A DNA stretch of 38,492 nt from Clostridiales bacterium (lineage in GTDB: Bacteria; Bacillota; Clostridia; Oscillospirales; CAG-272): assembly GCA_012800735.1 (NCBI GenBank), contig JAAZIU010000029.1, positions 1 through 38,492 of the forward strand, read 5' to 3'. The position numbers and the translations under genes are program-made. Position 1 is the stretch's first letter. Every line of letters starts with the position of its first letter. The notes below the pieces were generated by a model that had not been told where the DNA came from, did no database searches, and worked only from the letters and a program-made list of their open reading frames with translations. Shown here piece after piece: positions 25,866 to 35,132 of this stretch.

Positions 25866-27650
25866 ATGGCTGAAAAGTTAACCCCCGAAAACAAAGAGAA
25901 GTGGATCTGCCCGCTTTGTCATATCGAGTGCGACGACCGATTCTGCGCTATGTGCGGCATTTCAAAGGAAGTCGCCGGTCAGTATGACAGCCTTATGGAA
26001 GACGGCGAGGCGCCGGACGAGTCAAACGACATCACCGGCGACTGGCCGGCGGTATCGGCTTCCGAACAAAAGAATTCGCTCTACCGTCGTAAAATAAGAG
26101 AGGCTGAGCGCAAGGCTAAAGAATTCGGTTTTGAAGAAAAAGCCGACGATTCCGAACCCGAGCCGGAGGAACCGGCGCCGGCGGAAATACCGGAGGACAC
26201 GGCGGCAGACATGATTCAAGAACCGGAAATTGATGCGCCGCAAAAGCATGACGCGCCGCCTCAGGTCGATACATCCGAACCGCCAGTCGTCGATATATCC
26301 GCCGAGCTGGAGAAGCTCGCAACCCATAAAAGAGTTGAAACGCCGCAAATCCGGCTTGTAAGACGCACCCCGTATGTGCCGTATCGGCGCCCTCCGCGAA
26401 AAGACACATCCTCCCCGGCGAAACCCCGGACAGCCCCGTCGCCTGCCCCGACTCCTTCGGTACCGGCGCCGCCTGAAAAAGAGCCGGCGCTGTCTGAAAA
26501 GCAGCCGACTCTGCTTGAAGAAAAGCCGACTTTACCCGAAGAGAAACCGAATTTGATTGAAGAGAAACCAACGCTTTCGGCTCCGCCGCCTCAGCCGCGA
26601 ATTGAGGATGAGGAAAAGGCGGACGCGCTTTTAGGCTCCGATATCCGAGCCGAGCTTGACGCCATCACGGCGCAGTTGACTCCGAAGCTGGATATAGACA
26701 TTTCCGATTTCTCTGCGTTCAACGACAAGGGTTCTGACATATCAGCTTCCGAAATCAAGTCGAAACCCGATGAAGCCGTCGGAGAAACAGGTGTCAAATC
26801 AGATATTTCCGCGGCATTTTCGTCAGATATTGATGATACGGGCGAGTTTCAGCCGCTTGCAAAACCGACGGAAACTTCGGTACAGGCTGAAGACACCGAT
26901 TCTGATTCAGCGGAAGAAGAAGCGGCAATTCAGGATTTTATCGATGAATATGATGAATATTCTGAAGAAACCGACGAAGAAGAATTTGCGCAGACAGCAG
27001 AGACCGATATCGATTTGTTCAATGCCGAAAAAGCTCCGGCCGCAGCTGATTTGAAATCAGATACCCCCTCGTCTGCCGCCCCTCCGTCTGCCGTAAAAGT
27101 TGTCCCGAAGAAAGCAGCTGAGACCGGAACTGCCAAGCGCAGTGCAAAAAAAGAGCCGCAGCAGCCGGAGGATAACGGTGATGCCGAAGATAAGCCGGGC
27201 GAAGTCGTTTATATTGAAACCGGCTCGGGAGCCGGACTATGGAAGCCGGCCGCGATTATTTCGATTTTGACATCCGCCTTGCTGCTGCTTGCGCTGGTAT
27301 TCGTTTATGTAAAATACGCCGTCCTTGAACCACGTTACGGTTCCGATGCGGTTAATACCAGGATAGGTCTTTCGGATATCTTCCCCGAAGAGGAAACGTC
27401 GGAAGTCACCGCTTTGACGGATGAAGAGCCGCCTGCGGCGGAGGAAGTTACAATCGCTCCCGAAACAGAAGTCCCCGAGACCGAACCCGCCGAGACCACA
27501 GCTCTCCCGGCAGAAATACCGGCAGAAACAACGACCGCGCCGGAAACCCTTCCCGGCGCCGAGACCGTCCCGGACGAAAACGCCGAACCGGAGCCGGAAA
27601 CCGCTCCGGAGGCTTATGATATCGACGATGAAGCCGCAAACAGAGGCTGA
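25866..27650 (+). CDS. Zinc-ribbon, proline/glutamate-rich single-pass membrane protein
   Basis: 594 residues. An N-terminal zinc ribbon has Cys15, Cys18, Cys22, Cys27 and Cys30 (CPLC and CAMCG). A long disordered region rich in Pro, Glu and Lys follows, including a seven-residue repeat of the type EEKPTLP near residues 215-240. One membrane helix lies at about 461-483, then a roughly 110-residue outside tail rich in Glu, Thr and Pro. The layout (cytosolic zinc ribbon, tether, outside tail) recalls zinc-ribbon membrane proteins of Firmicutes with sensing or scaffold roles, but no function is established. It is likely co-transcribed with the lipoprotein upstream. Confidence 0.7.
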   Translation: MAEKLTPENKEKWICPLCHIECDDRFCAMCGISKEVAGQYDSLMEDGEAPDESNDITGDWPAVSASEQKNSLYRRKIREAERKAKEFGFEEKADDSEPEPEEPAPAEIPEDTAADMIQEPEIDAPQKHDAPPQVDTSEPPVVDISAELEKLATHKRVETPQIRLVRRTPYVPYRRPPRKDTSSPAKPRTAPSPAPTPSVPAPPEKEPALSEKQPTLLEEKPTLPEEKPNLIEEKPTLSAPPPQPRIEDEEKADALLGSDIRAELDAITAQLTPKLDIDISDFSAFNDKGSDISASEIKSKPDEAVGETGVKSDISAAFSSDIDDTGEFQPLAKPTETSVQAEDTDSDSAEEEAAIQDFIDEYDEYSEETDEEEFAQTAETDIDLFNAEKAPAAADLKSDTPSSAAPPSAVKVVPKKAAETGTAKRSAKKEPQQPEDNGDAEDKPGEVVYIETGSGAGLWKPAAIISILTSALLLLALVFVYVKYAVLEPRYGSDAVNTRIGLSDIFPEEETSEVTALTDEEPPAAEEVTIAPETEVPETEPAETTALPAEIPAETTTAPETLPGAETVPDENAEPEPETAPEAYDIDDEAANRG

Positions 27651-27684
27651 CGCGGCATAACATATAAACGATCGAGGAATAAAA

Positions 27685-28821
27685 ATGCTTTACAACAATA
27701 TCAAGCACGTTATCAATCATTTTAAATTTGAAGGTACTTATAAGAGCGTCGAAGAGCTGCTTTCGGGAAATATTAATTCGACTTACCTTCTGACTTACGA
27801 AAAGCCTGACGGCTCCGAGGTGCGGTATGTGCTGCAGAAGATAAACACCGTCGCATTCAAGAATCCGGAAGAGCTGATGAAGAACGTTCAGCTTGTAATA
27901 AACCATATAACCGCGACGATGGCGCGCGCCCATCTCTCTACCGACCGCCATATCCTTGAATTTATACCGGTCAAGGGTCCTCTGACAACCGAAAGCCCGC
28001 TCCTTCATAAGGACGAGCGCGGCGAATACTGGCGCGCGGATATCTTCATCGACAATGCAACCGCATATAATCATATAACCGATCCCGCATTGTTTTACGA
28101 GGCGGGGCGGGGATTCGGCGAGTTCCAGAAATATCTTTCCGATTTTCCGGCGGATAAGCTGACCGAGACTATTCCCGACTTCCATAACACCAAAAAGCGT
28201 TTTTATACTTTCGTCGCGTCGGTCGCCGCCGATAAAGCCGGACGGGTAAGCGAGCTTGAAGAAGAAATCGACTTCTTCTTCGACCGCCGCAAGATGATGT
28301 CGAAAATAGTCGATATGATTGAAAGAGGAGAACTCCCGCTCCGCGTAACGCACAACGACACAAAGCTCAACAACGTTATGATCGATAACACGACCAAGAA
28401 GGCGCTCTGTGTTATCGACCTTGACACCGTTATGCCCGGTTCCGCGCTTTACGATTACGGCGACGCGATCCGTTTCGGCGCCTCTACCGCCGCCGAAGAC
28501 GAACCCGACCTTTCTAAGATCGATGTCGATATGGAGCTGTTCCGAGAATTCACCCGCGGATTTGTTTCGGAAACCAAAGATGTCCTTACCCGCGAGGAAA
28601 TTCTGGCGCTGCCTATGGGCGTAAAGGTAATAACCTGCGAGCTTGCGATGCGGTTCCTTACCGACTATATCGACGGCGACGTCTATTTCAAGGTAAACCG
28701 CCCGCAGCATAACCTCATCCGCGCCCGCGCCCAGATGCGTCTGCTCGAGAAATTCGAGGAAAAATACGACGAAATGGTCGAATATGTCGAAGAGATAGCG
28801 GCAGAGGACGCGGAAGAATAA
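27685..28821 (+). CDS. APH-fold phosphotransferase, N-acetylhexosamine 1-kinase-like
   Basis: 378 residues. Aminoglycoside-phosphotransferase/choline-kinase fold with the catalytic block VTHNDTKLNNVMID (Asp as base, Asn as Mg ligand) and the second metal motif VIDLDTVMPGS, followed by YDYGDAIRFGAS. The latter segment is characteristic of the NahK/LnpB group, which phosphorylates GlcNAc or GalNAc at C1 in host-glycan salvage. NahK identity is inference; other members are annotated only as phosphotransferase. Ribosome site GAGGAAT lies upstream of the ATG. It would complement nagB and the fucosidase in amino sugar use. Confidence 0.8.
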   Translation: MLYNNIKHVINHFKFEGTYKSVEELLSGNINSTYLLTYEKPDGSEVRYVLQKINTVAFKNPEELMKNVQLVINHITATMARAHLSTDRHILEFIPVKGPLTTESPLLHKDERGEYWRADIFIDNATAYNHITDPALFYEAGRGFGEFQKYLSDFPADKLTETIPDFHNTKKRFYTFVASVAADKAGRVSELEEEIDFFFDRRKMMSKIVDMIERGELPLRVTHNDTKLNNVMIDNTTKKALCVIDLDTVMPGSALYDYGDAIRFGASTAAEDEPDLSKIDVDMELFREFTRGFVSETKDVLTREEILALPMGVKVITCELAMRFLTDYIDGDVYFKVNRPQHNLIRARAQMRLLEKFEEKYDEMVEYVEEIAAEDAEE

Positions 28822-28852
28822 AAACAGGTTGCTGTCTTGCAGCGTAAAACAG

Positions 28853-29368
28853 ATGATTGATATAAAATCGCTTTCAGCGGCATATACGCCCCGCCGGCTG
28901 ACGGACTCCGACATCGAAGACGTTTTCCGGCTTTGCAGCGGAAATCCGCAATATTACATTCACATTCCGCCGCCGGTCTGCCGCGAATCGATAAGCGCGG
29001 ATATGCGCGCCCTCCCGCCCGGAATGACGGCGGATGATAAATACTATATCGGTTATTTTGACGGCGGCAGGCTTGCCGCCGTTCTTGACCTTATCTCCGG
29101 ATATCCGGAAAAAGGCGTCGCTTATATCGGCTTTTTCATGGTAGACGCAGCGATGCAGAGTTGCGGCGTCGGTTCGGTTATCATAAACGAACTGTGCCGA
29201 TATCTTTCCGACCGCGGATTTGCTTCCGTCAGACTCGCATGGGCCGACGGCAATAATCAAGCCGAGCGCTTCTGGCTGAAAAACGGTTTTTCAAAGACCG
29301 GCAGCGTCAAAAAAGACGAATGTATACTGATAACTGCGCAGAAGATATTAAATCCGATATTTAACTGA
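28853..29368 (+). CDS. GNAT-family N-acetyltransferase
   Basis: 171 residues from the ATG at 28853; an in-frame TTG at 28829 is an alternative, and neither has a clear ribosome site. Motif A for acetyl-CoA pyrophosphate binding reads QSCGVGSVIINELCRYL, followed by VRLAWADGNNQAERFWLKNGF, typical of motif B. The acceptor is unknown. It lies 31 bases behind the kinase gene and is probably in the same transcript, ended by a strong terminator. Confidence 0.82.
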   Translation: MIDIKSLSAAYTPRRLTDSDIEDVFRLCSGNPQYYIHIPPPVCRESISADMRALPPGMTADDKYYIGYFDGGRLAAVLDLISGYPEKGVAYIGFFMVDAAMQSCGVGSVIINELCRYLSDRGFASVRLAWADGNNQAERFWLKNGFSKTGSVKKDECILITAQKILNPIFN

Positions 29369-29373
29369 ATATA

Positions 29374-29416
29374 AAAAAGCTTACCTTTGCGATAATTTTC
29401 GTAAGGTAAGCTTTTT
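29374..29416. terminator. Bidirectional terminator
   Basis: Perfect 14-bp stem AAAAAGCTTACCTT/AAGGTAAGCTTTTT with a 15-base loop. A/T flanks on each side let it serve the convergent genes ending at 29368 and 29431. Confidence 0.92.
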
Positions 29417-29430
29417 ATATCCGGATTTAT

Positions 29431-30270
29431 TCAGCAGCTACGAAGCGTCTCCGCTATAAGATCGCGGGCGGCGATAATATCAAGGTTCTGCTGCTCGCCG
29501 GAGATTTCCCGCTCAATGCAGTAGCAGCCATTGTATCCGATGCCCTCCAACTTTTTAATAAATTCCCGTACATTCACCTTTCCCTCGCCCAACGGCACTT
29601 CTTTGCCCAGCGAGCGGCCGGAAACGGGATAAAAGCCGTCTTTCATATGCGTGTTGCGGACATATTTTCCGATTACGTCGAGCGCGTCGACCGGATTTCC
29701 GCGGCCGTATAATATAAGATTCGCGGTGTCAAGATTGACGCCTAAGTTGCCGGTCCCGATTTCTTCTATCGTGCGCAGCAGCGTTGTCGGCGTCTCCTGT
29801 CCCGTCTCAAAGAGGAAATACTGTCCGAATTCGCCTATCGTTTTGCAGATATGGCGCAGCGTCAAAACGATCGACTCAAATTCCGGGTCATTCGGATTTT
29901 CCGGGATAAATCCGACGTGGGTGATAACGTCGGTCACACCGATATCCCTTGCAAACCGGCATTCGTCAAGCACTTCCTCGACTCGCTTTTCGCGGTATTC
30001 ATGCGGCATAAGTCCGAGAGTGAGCGGTCCTTCGTAAAAATTCCATTCGGCCGGACCGCTCCATCCCGCCCAGACGGCGGAGATGTAAACGTCAAATTCT
30101 TTGGAAGCAGCCGTCACAGCCTCGGCGGCTTCGGGAGTGGTCATTCCGGGACGCGCCATCAGCTGGCAGCAGCCCATGCCGAACTCATGCACCCGCCGAA
30201 AGCCTTCGCGTATCATCTCCGGGCTTCCGACAGGCACCAGCGTGCCTATCCTTTTGTATACTTCGTTCAT
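29431..30270 (-). CDS. Sugar phosphate isomerase/epimerase-type TIM-barrel protein
   Basis: 279 residues of the AP-endonuclease-2/xylose-isomerase-like TIM-barrel superfamily. Metal-binding positions are suggested by ITHVGFIPE, FETGQETP, VNLDTANLILYG, NTHMKDGF, PLGEGKVN and YCIEREISGE, the usual Glu-Asp-His-Glu set of this family. Substrates are sugars or sugar phosphates and inositol derivatives; none can be assigned. It is cytoplasmic and begins five bases after the tgt stop codon, so it is probably read on the tgt transcript, although the functions are unrelated. Confidence 0.82.
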   Translation of the reverse strand: MNEVYKRIGTLVPVGSPEMIREGFRRVHEFGMGCCQLMARPGMTTPEAAEAVTAASKEFDVYISAVWAGWSGPAEWNFYEGPLTLGLMPHEYREKRVEEVLDECRFARDIGVTDVITHVGFIPENPNDPEFESIVLTLRHICKTIGEFGQYFLFETGQETPTTLLRTIEEIGTGNLGVNLDTANLILYGRGNPVDALDVIGKYVRNTHMKDGFYPVSGRSLGKEVPLGEGKVNVREFIKKLEGIGYNGCYCIEREISGEQQNLDIIAARDLIAETLRSC

Positions 30271-30275
30271 ATTCC

Positions 30276-31415
<1,140 letters not shown>

Positions 31416-31473
31416 TTAAATAAATTCCGTTTTCCGCGGCAATACCGCTTAAATATTGAAATTGAGCATTAAA

Positions 31474-31502
31474 ATTATATCACAGTTGCGCTTCGTTGTC
31501 AA
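31474..31502 (-). promoter_or_regulatory. Promoter of tgt
   Basis: Minus-strand -35 TTGACA (31497-31502), 17 bases, -10 TATAAT (31474-31479): full consensus. Confidence 0.88.
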
Positions 31503-31521
31503 CGCGACACATTAAATTAAC

Positions 31522-31550
31522 TTGACAAAACCTGTGTTTCGGTGTATAAT
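31522..31550 (+). promoter_or_regulatory. Promoter of tRNA-Pro
   Basis: -35 TTGACA (31522-31527), 17 bases, -10 TATAAT (31545-31550): full consensus, 10 bases before the tRNA. Confidence 0.9.
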
Positions 31551-31560
31551 ATATAAGCTC

Positions 31561-31636
31561 CGGGGTGTAACTCAGTTGGTAGAGTGCTTGGTTTGGGACC
31601 AAGATGCCGCACGTTCGAGCCGTGTCACTCCGACCA
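31561..31636 (+). tRNA. tRNA-Pro (anticodon TGG)
   Basis: Acceptor CGGGGTG pairs with CACTCCG (one G-U). Anticodon stem CTTGG/CCAAG encloses TTTGGGA, anticodon TGG, decoding CCA and wobble partners. T arm contains CGTTCGAGC. CCA end encoded (31634-31636). Confidence 0.95.
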
Positions 31637-31661
31637 CGCTGCGATTATTCGCGGCGTTTTT
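31637..31661 (+). terminator. Terminator of tRNA-Pro
   Basis: Stem CGCTGCG/CGCGGCG (one T-G pair) with a 6-base loop and five T directly after the CCA end. A second, imperfect hairpin at 31671-31711 ends in seven T and may serve either strand. Confidence 0.75.
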
Positions 31662-31737
31662 ATTTGAAAAATCACAGCAGCAGCCGAAAAAGCCGCCGCT
31701 GTTTTTTTGGTTATTAAATCACATAGCAGACCTTGTA

Positions 31738-32490
31738 TCAATACTTATAATAAAAACTTTTCCCGTCGTCCGAAAGCCCGATTTCGGCGCCGAAGATTTT
31801 TTCGATTATCCCAGATTTATAGACGGCTTCCGGAGAGTCAATCATCTCTGTTCGCCGGTTATTTAATATAACTACTTTGTCCGAAAAAGTCATCGCCATC
31901 GGCAAATCGTGCATCACCGCGACAACCCCTTTTCCGCCGTCGGACAGCTCCCGCAATGTTTTCATTAATTTTAGCTGATGGACAATGTCGAGATAAGTCG
32001 TCGGCTCATCGAGCAAAATATAGTCGGTGTCCTGAGCAAGCGCCATTGCGATATAAGCGTTCTGCCGCATACCGCCTGATAGGGTATATAAAGGATTTTC
32101 GGAAAACTCCGCGACACCGGCTCGCTCCATCGCGGAGAGGGCGATATCCCGGTCACACTTCGTGTAACGCCTCGGATAATTCAGATGCGGAAATCTTCCG
32201 TGAAGCACGAGCTGCTCAACCGTCATATCCGGCGTGCTTTTCCCCTGAGCAAGATAAGCGGCTTTTTTGGCGATCTCTTTTCTTGTCATATCGTCTGCCT
32301 TCATACCGTCGATATGAATGTCTCCGCCGAAAATCGGCAAAATGCCGCAAATCGCTTTCAAAAGCGTGCTTTTCCCGCATCCGTTTACCCCGATAACTGC
32401 GGTGAGCCGACCTTTTTCAAAAGCGGCGGATAAATAATCCAGAACGATATTTTTGCAGTATCCCGCGGATATGTTTATAAGTTCAATCAC
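31738..32490 (-). CDS. Ferric-siderophore/cobalamin-type ABC ATPase (FecE/BtuD family)
   Basis: 250 residues. Walker A GVNGCGKST, Q-loop YLAQG, signature LSGGMRQNAYIAMAL, Walker B YILLDEPTTYLD and H-loop VMHDL. The sequence LAQG and DIVHQLKLMKTL are typical of iron-complex importers. It energises the FecCD permease encoded just upstream (8-base overlap). Third gene of a three-gene operon under the promoter at 34508-34536. Ligand (siderophore, heme or corrinoid) is not decidable; lack of a cobalamin riboswitch favours iron. Confidence 0.9.
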   Translation of the reverse strand: MIELINISAGYCKNIVLDYLSAAFEKGRLTAVIGVNGCGKSTLLKAICGILPIFGGDIHIDGMKADDMTRKEIAKKAAYLAQGKSTPDMTVEQLVLHGRFPHLNYPRRYTKCDRDIALSAMERAGVAEFSENPLYTLSGGMRQNAYIAMALAQDTDYILLDEPTTYLDIVHQLKLMKTLRELSDGGKGVVAVMHDLPMAMTFSDKVVILNNRRTEMIDSPEAVYKSGIIEKIFGAEIGLSDDGKSFYYKY

Positions 32491-33505
32491 GGCTGCGTCC
32501 TCCTCTGCCTTTTATCAGGATAAACACAAAGAAAGGCGCGCCGAGGAACGCCATGATTATTCCGACCGGAATTTCATAAGGCGAGAACACCGTCCTCGCC
32601 GCGGTATCGCAAATGCAGACAAAACCTGCGCCGTATAAGGCGCAAAGCCCGATAAGACCCGAAGACTTGCTCCCGGCAACCCGCCGAACGGCATGAGGAA
32701 CCAACAGCCCGACAAATGACAAAAGTCCGGCAAGGCTGACGGCGGAACCGGCAAGCAGCGCGGCAAAAAGCAGAAACAGCATTCTCATAAAGGCGGTATT
32801 CATACCGAGACTCCGGGCGCTTTCCTCACCCAGAGTCAGCACGTCAAGTTCGTTGTGCAAAGTGAGCAGAAAAACTATCGTAACCGAAATAACAATCACC
32901 GCCGGAACAAGCTTTTGATGAGTAACGCCGGAAAACTCCCCGATCTTGAAGCTGTTGCTCATAACGCCGACTTCGGGGATAAAGGTAACTATGGTATTCG
33001 TCACGGCGCCCAGAAAACTGTTCATCGCAACGCCGATGAGAATAACCGTTCCGCGGGAAGCGCCCCATTTTTTCGCGCCGAAACTTACCAGCATCACCGC
33101 AGCGAAAGCGCCGATAAATGAAAAGAGGGAAAGCTGCCATCCGCCGTAAATTCCGAGCGCCGCGCAGAGTGTCACGGCAAGCGCGGCGCCTGCGTTTACT
33201 CCGATAATGCTCGGAGATGCCAGGCGGTTCGCAAGAACGCCCTGTATTACCGCGCCCGACACGGCAAGCGCCGCCCCGCAGACAAGCGAAGCCGCCGTCC
33301 TCGGCAGTCTTACATAGGCAAATATCCGCGTTCCGGCGGAAGAATCAAAGCCGTCACGAAAAGCCGCCGCTATCTCGCCCGGCAAAAGCGGTGTGCTGCC
33401 TGAAATAATCCCAAGCGCGGCGGAGATGAAAAGAAAGAGAACTCCGGCTGAATAAAGCCATTTTATGTTAATCTTCCCGGAGAAGTATTTCGCTGAGTAT
33501 TTCAT
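32483..33505 (-). CDS. FecCD-type ABC permease for iron complexes
   Basis: 340 residues with about ten membrane helices. Family blocks are VRLPRTAASLVCGAALAVSGAVIQGVLANRLASPSIIGVNAGA and the C-terminal GLLVPHAVRRVAGSKSSG. In BtuC these flank the coupling helices. ATG 33505 is preferred over upstream starts at 33550 because GGCGGAG lies four bases before it. It still overlaps the 3' end of the binding-protein gene by 38 bases, implying translational coupling. It probably forms a homodimer. Confidence 0.92.
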   Translation of the reverse strand: MKYSAKYFSGKINIKWLYSAGVLFLFISAALGIISGSTPLLPGEIAAAFRDGFDSSAGTRIFAYVRLPRTAASLVCGAALAVSGAVIQGVLANRLASPSIIGVNAGAALAVTLCAALGIYGGWQLSLFSFIGAFAAVMLVSFGAKKWGASRGTVILIGVAMNSFLGAVTNTIVTFIPEVGVMSNSFKIGEFSGVTHQKLVPAVIVISVTIVFLLTLHNELDVLTLGEESARSLGMNTAFMRMLFLLFAALLAGSAVSLAGLLSFVGLLVPHAVRRVAGSKSSGLIGLCALYGAGFVCICDTAARTVFSPYEIPVGIIMAFLGAPFFVFILIKGRGGRSRD

Positions 33506-34427
33506 AAGACTCCGCCCATTTTGCATTCGGTTTTTTATTGAACAGCGCACGGTCCATTATGTGAACCCGTCCCCCGGCGACGGCTTCAAGCGTTCCCCAG
33601 GCGGGATTTTCTTCCATCATCCGGTTGAAATTCTCTATCGCCTTTTCGGTATCTTTTCCCATCGTAACAACAAAGATCCTATAAGGTTCATCGCGTATAA
33701 CGGCTTCAACGCTCAAAGTTTCAAGCAGGGAAGAATCGCTGTCTGCAATATTAACGCAGCCGAGATCGTAGAGCATTTCTCCCAAAATCGTCCCCTCGCT
33801 TCCTTTCGCCTTTACCGAACCGGACGCGGCGCGGAGCAGCAGCACCGAACGCTCTTTTTCCGAAAGTCCGCCGCCCGCGACTTTTTCTTTTATTTTATCT
33901 ATCTGCGCTTTGATTGTAAGACCGTTTGTTTCATAAAGGTCTTTTCTGCCGGTGATATCGGTGCAGATGTCGAGCATATGAAGATAATCCTCGAAGTTGT
34001 CTACATCAAAATATGCGACGGCAATTCCTGCGTTTTCAAGCGTATCTTTCATCTCGACATTCGAAGCGGTGGAAGCGCTTGCAATGACAAAATCCGGGTC
34101 GGCGGAAAGCAGCAGCTCAAGGCTCGGCGAGTGCGCGCCGCCGATGTTTATGGCTCCTTCAAGTTCAAGCCCGAAATCCTCCCATCCGTCTTCCGCCGTC
34201 GCGACAACGGCTCCTCCCGACAGAATCCAGACATCGGCGAAACTTCCGAGAAGCGCCGCGACTCTTTCGGGGGTTTTCTCAACCGAAACATCCCTGCCGA
34301 GTGCGTCGGTAAATGATACCGAGTTTTCGCCTGCCGCCTTTTTTTGCGAGGCGCAGCCGGAATATGCCGAGAGTATAACAATAAGTGATAAAAGCGCAGC
34401 AAAAATTCTAACAGTTAAATTCTTCAT
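33468..34427 (-). CDS. Iron-complex ABC transporter substrate-binding lipoprotein
   Basis: 319 residues. Signal peptide with lipobox AYSGC and lipidated Cys25. Mature protein has the class III binding-protein pattern: FTDALGRDVSVEKTPERVAAL at the front, NIGGAHSPSLELLLSADPDFVI, a long connecting helix near residues 175-205, and a second lobe with VEAVIRDEPYRIFVV. It captures a metal chelate outside the membrane and delivers it to the FecCD permease. First gene of the operon. The ligand is inferred from family only. Confidence 0.9.
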   Translation of the reverse strand: MKNLTVRIFAALLSLIVILSAYSGCASQKKAAGENSVSFTDALGRDVSVEKTPERVAALLGSFADVWILSGGAVVATAEDGWEDFGLELEGAINIGGAHSPSLELLLSADPDFVIASASTASNVEMKDTLENAGIAVAYFDVDNFEDYLHMLDICTDITGRKDLYETNGLTIKAQIDKIKEKVAGGGLSEKERSVLLLRAASGSVKAKGSEGTILGEMLYDLGCVNIADSDSSLLETLSVEAVIRDEPYRIFVVTMGKDTEKAIENFNRMMEENPAWGTLEAVAGGRVHIMDRALFNKKPNAKWAESYEILSEILLRED

Positions 34428-34469
34428 GATTCTCGCTCTGATTTCCTGTGAAAAATATTGACATCCGCC

Positions 34470-34536
34470 CTAAATAGTGATAAAATATATTTAGTAGGTA
34501 TCGTTTAATTATACCGCATTGCCGCGCAGATGTCAA
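34470..34536 (-). promoter_or_regulatory. Promoter and palindromic operator of the iron-transport operon
   Basis: Minus-strand -35 TTGACA (34531-34536), 17 bases and -10 TATAAT (34508-34513), full consensus. Just beyond the expected start lies CTAAATA (34470-34476)-N11-TATTTAG (34488-34494), a perfect 7-bp inverted repeat placed to block transcription. A metal-responsive repressor (Fur or DtxR type) is a reasonable guess; the sequence is not a clear match to either consensus. Confidence 0.7.
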
Positions 34537-34601
34537 TTATTATATGACGGAAAATTATTAATCCCGATTAAAAAACAATTTATAAACCAAATGGGTGAAA
34601 A

Positions 34602-34976
34602 ATGAGCAACAAAGAAATTCTGATTATGGAAGTAATCCTTTCGGCAGTTATCGTTGCCCTCGGTCTTACGAACACCAAAATCCTGTTTATTCAGGGTCCC
34701 CGCGCCATGACAATTGTCCTTGGGATAATCGGCGTACTTTTGTGTACCAACAGCGTGGGGAAATTCGTTTCGGCATCGCCCTTCCATCCTTTAACAATTT
34801 TAGGATATATCTTCGGCGCTTTAGCAATGCTTACTTTTATAACTCAGATTTTCAAGCTGAAAATTCCGGTTCTGGAAGACCCCGCGAAAGCGCTGGTAAT
34901 CCTCGCCGCAGCATTTGTGCTGAAAGGTCTGATCGCCCGTTTTCTGCCGGTTCTGACCGCCGGTACGAAGACCTGA
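34602..34976 (+). CDS. Small integral membrane protein of unknown function
   Basis: 124 residues with four hydrophobic helices (about 5-22, 36-50, 64-84 and 96-116). Loops are short and basic (KLKIP, KGLIAR). No motif recognised. The ATG at 34602 has only a weak GGGTG upstream. It lies divergent from the iron operon and before the siroheme reductase gene, with a 156-base gap, so co-transcription is uncertain. Confidence 0.65.
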   Translation: MSNKEILIMEVILSAVIVALGLTNTKILFIQGPRAMTIVLGIIGVLLCTNSVGKFVSASPFHPLTILGYIFGALAMLTFITQIFKLKIPVLEDPAKALVILAAAFVLKGLIARFLPVLTAGTKT

Positions 34977-35132
34977 GTTTTTATATAAAAACATAAAAGT
35001 AGAATAAGTTAATAATCAAACAAGCTGGGGGGAATTCGCCCCCGAAAGTTTTCGCAAGTAACCTCTCCGCATTTCGAATCGAACTAAAATATAACCGTTA
35101 ATATATATCAATAAAAAAGGAAGGTATATATC

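Larger units (their letters stand above)
31416..31560. other. Divergent promoter region between tgt and tRNA-Pro
   Basis: Holds two back-to-back promoters listed separately, with -35 boxes 20 bases apart. Confidence 0.75.

Noticed and set aside
27448..28914. A 488-codon open frame on the minus strand opposite the kinase gene
   Set aside because: It runs antisense to a clear APH-fold kinase, has no ribosome site or recognisable domain, and its composition is that of a shadow frame.
31738..34427. Cobalamin transporter assignment for the FecCD system
   Set aside because: No cobalamin riboswitch is recognisable in the short leader and no corrinoid genes are nearby; iron complex is the safer family-level call.
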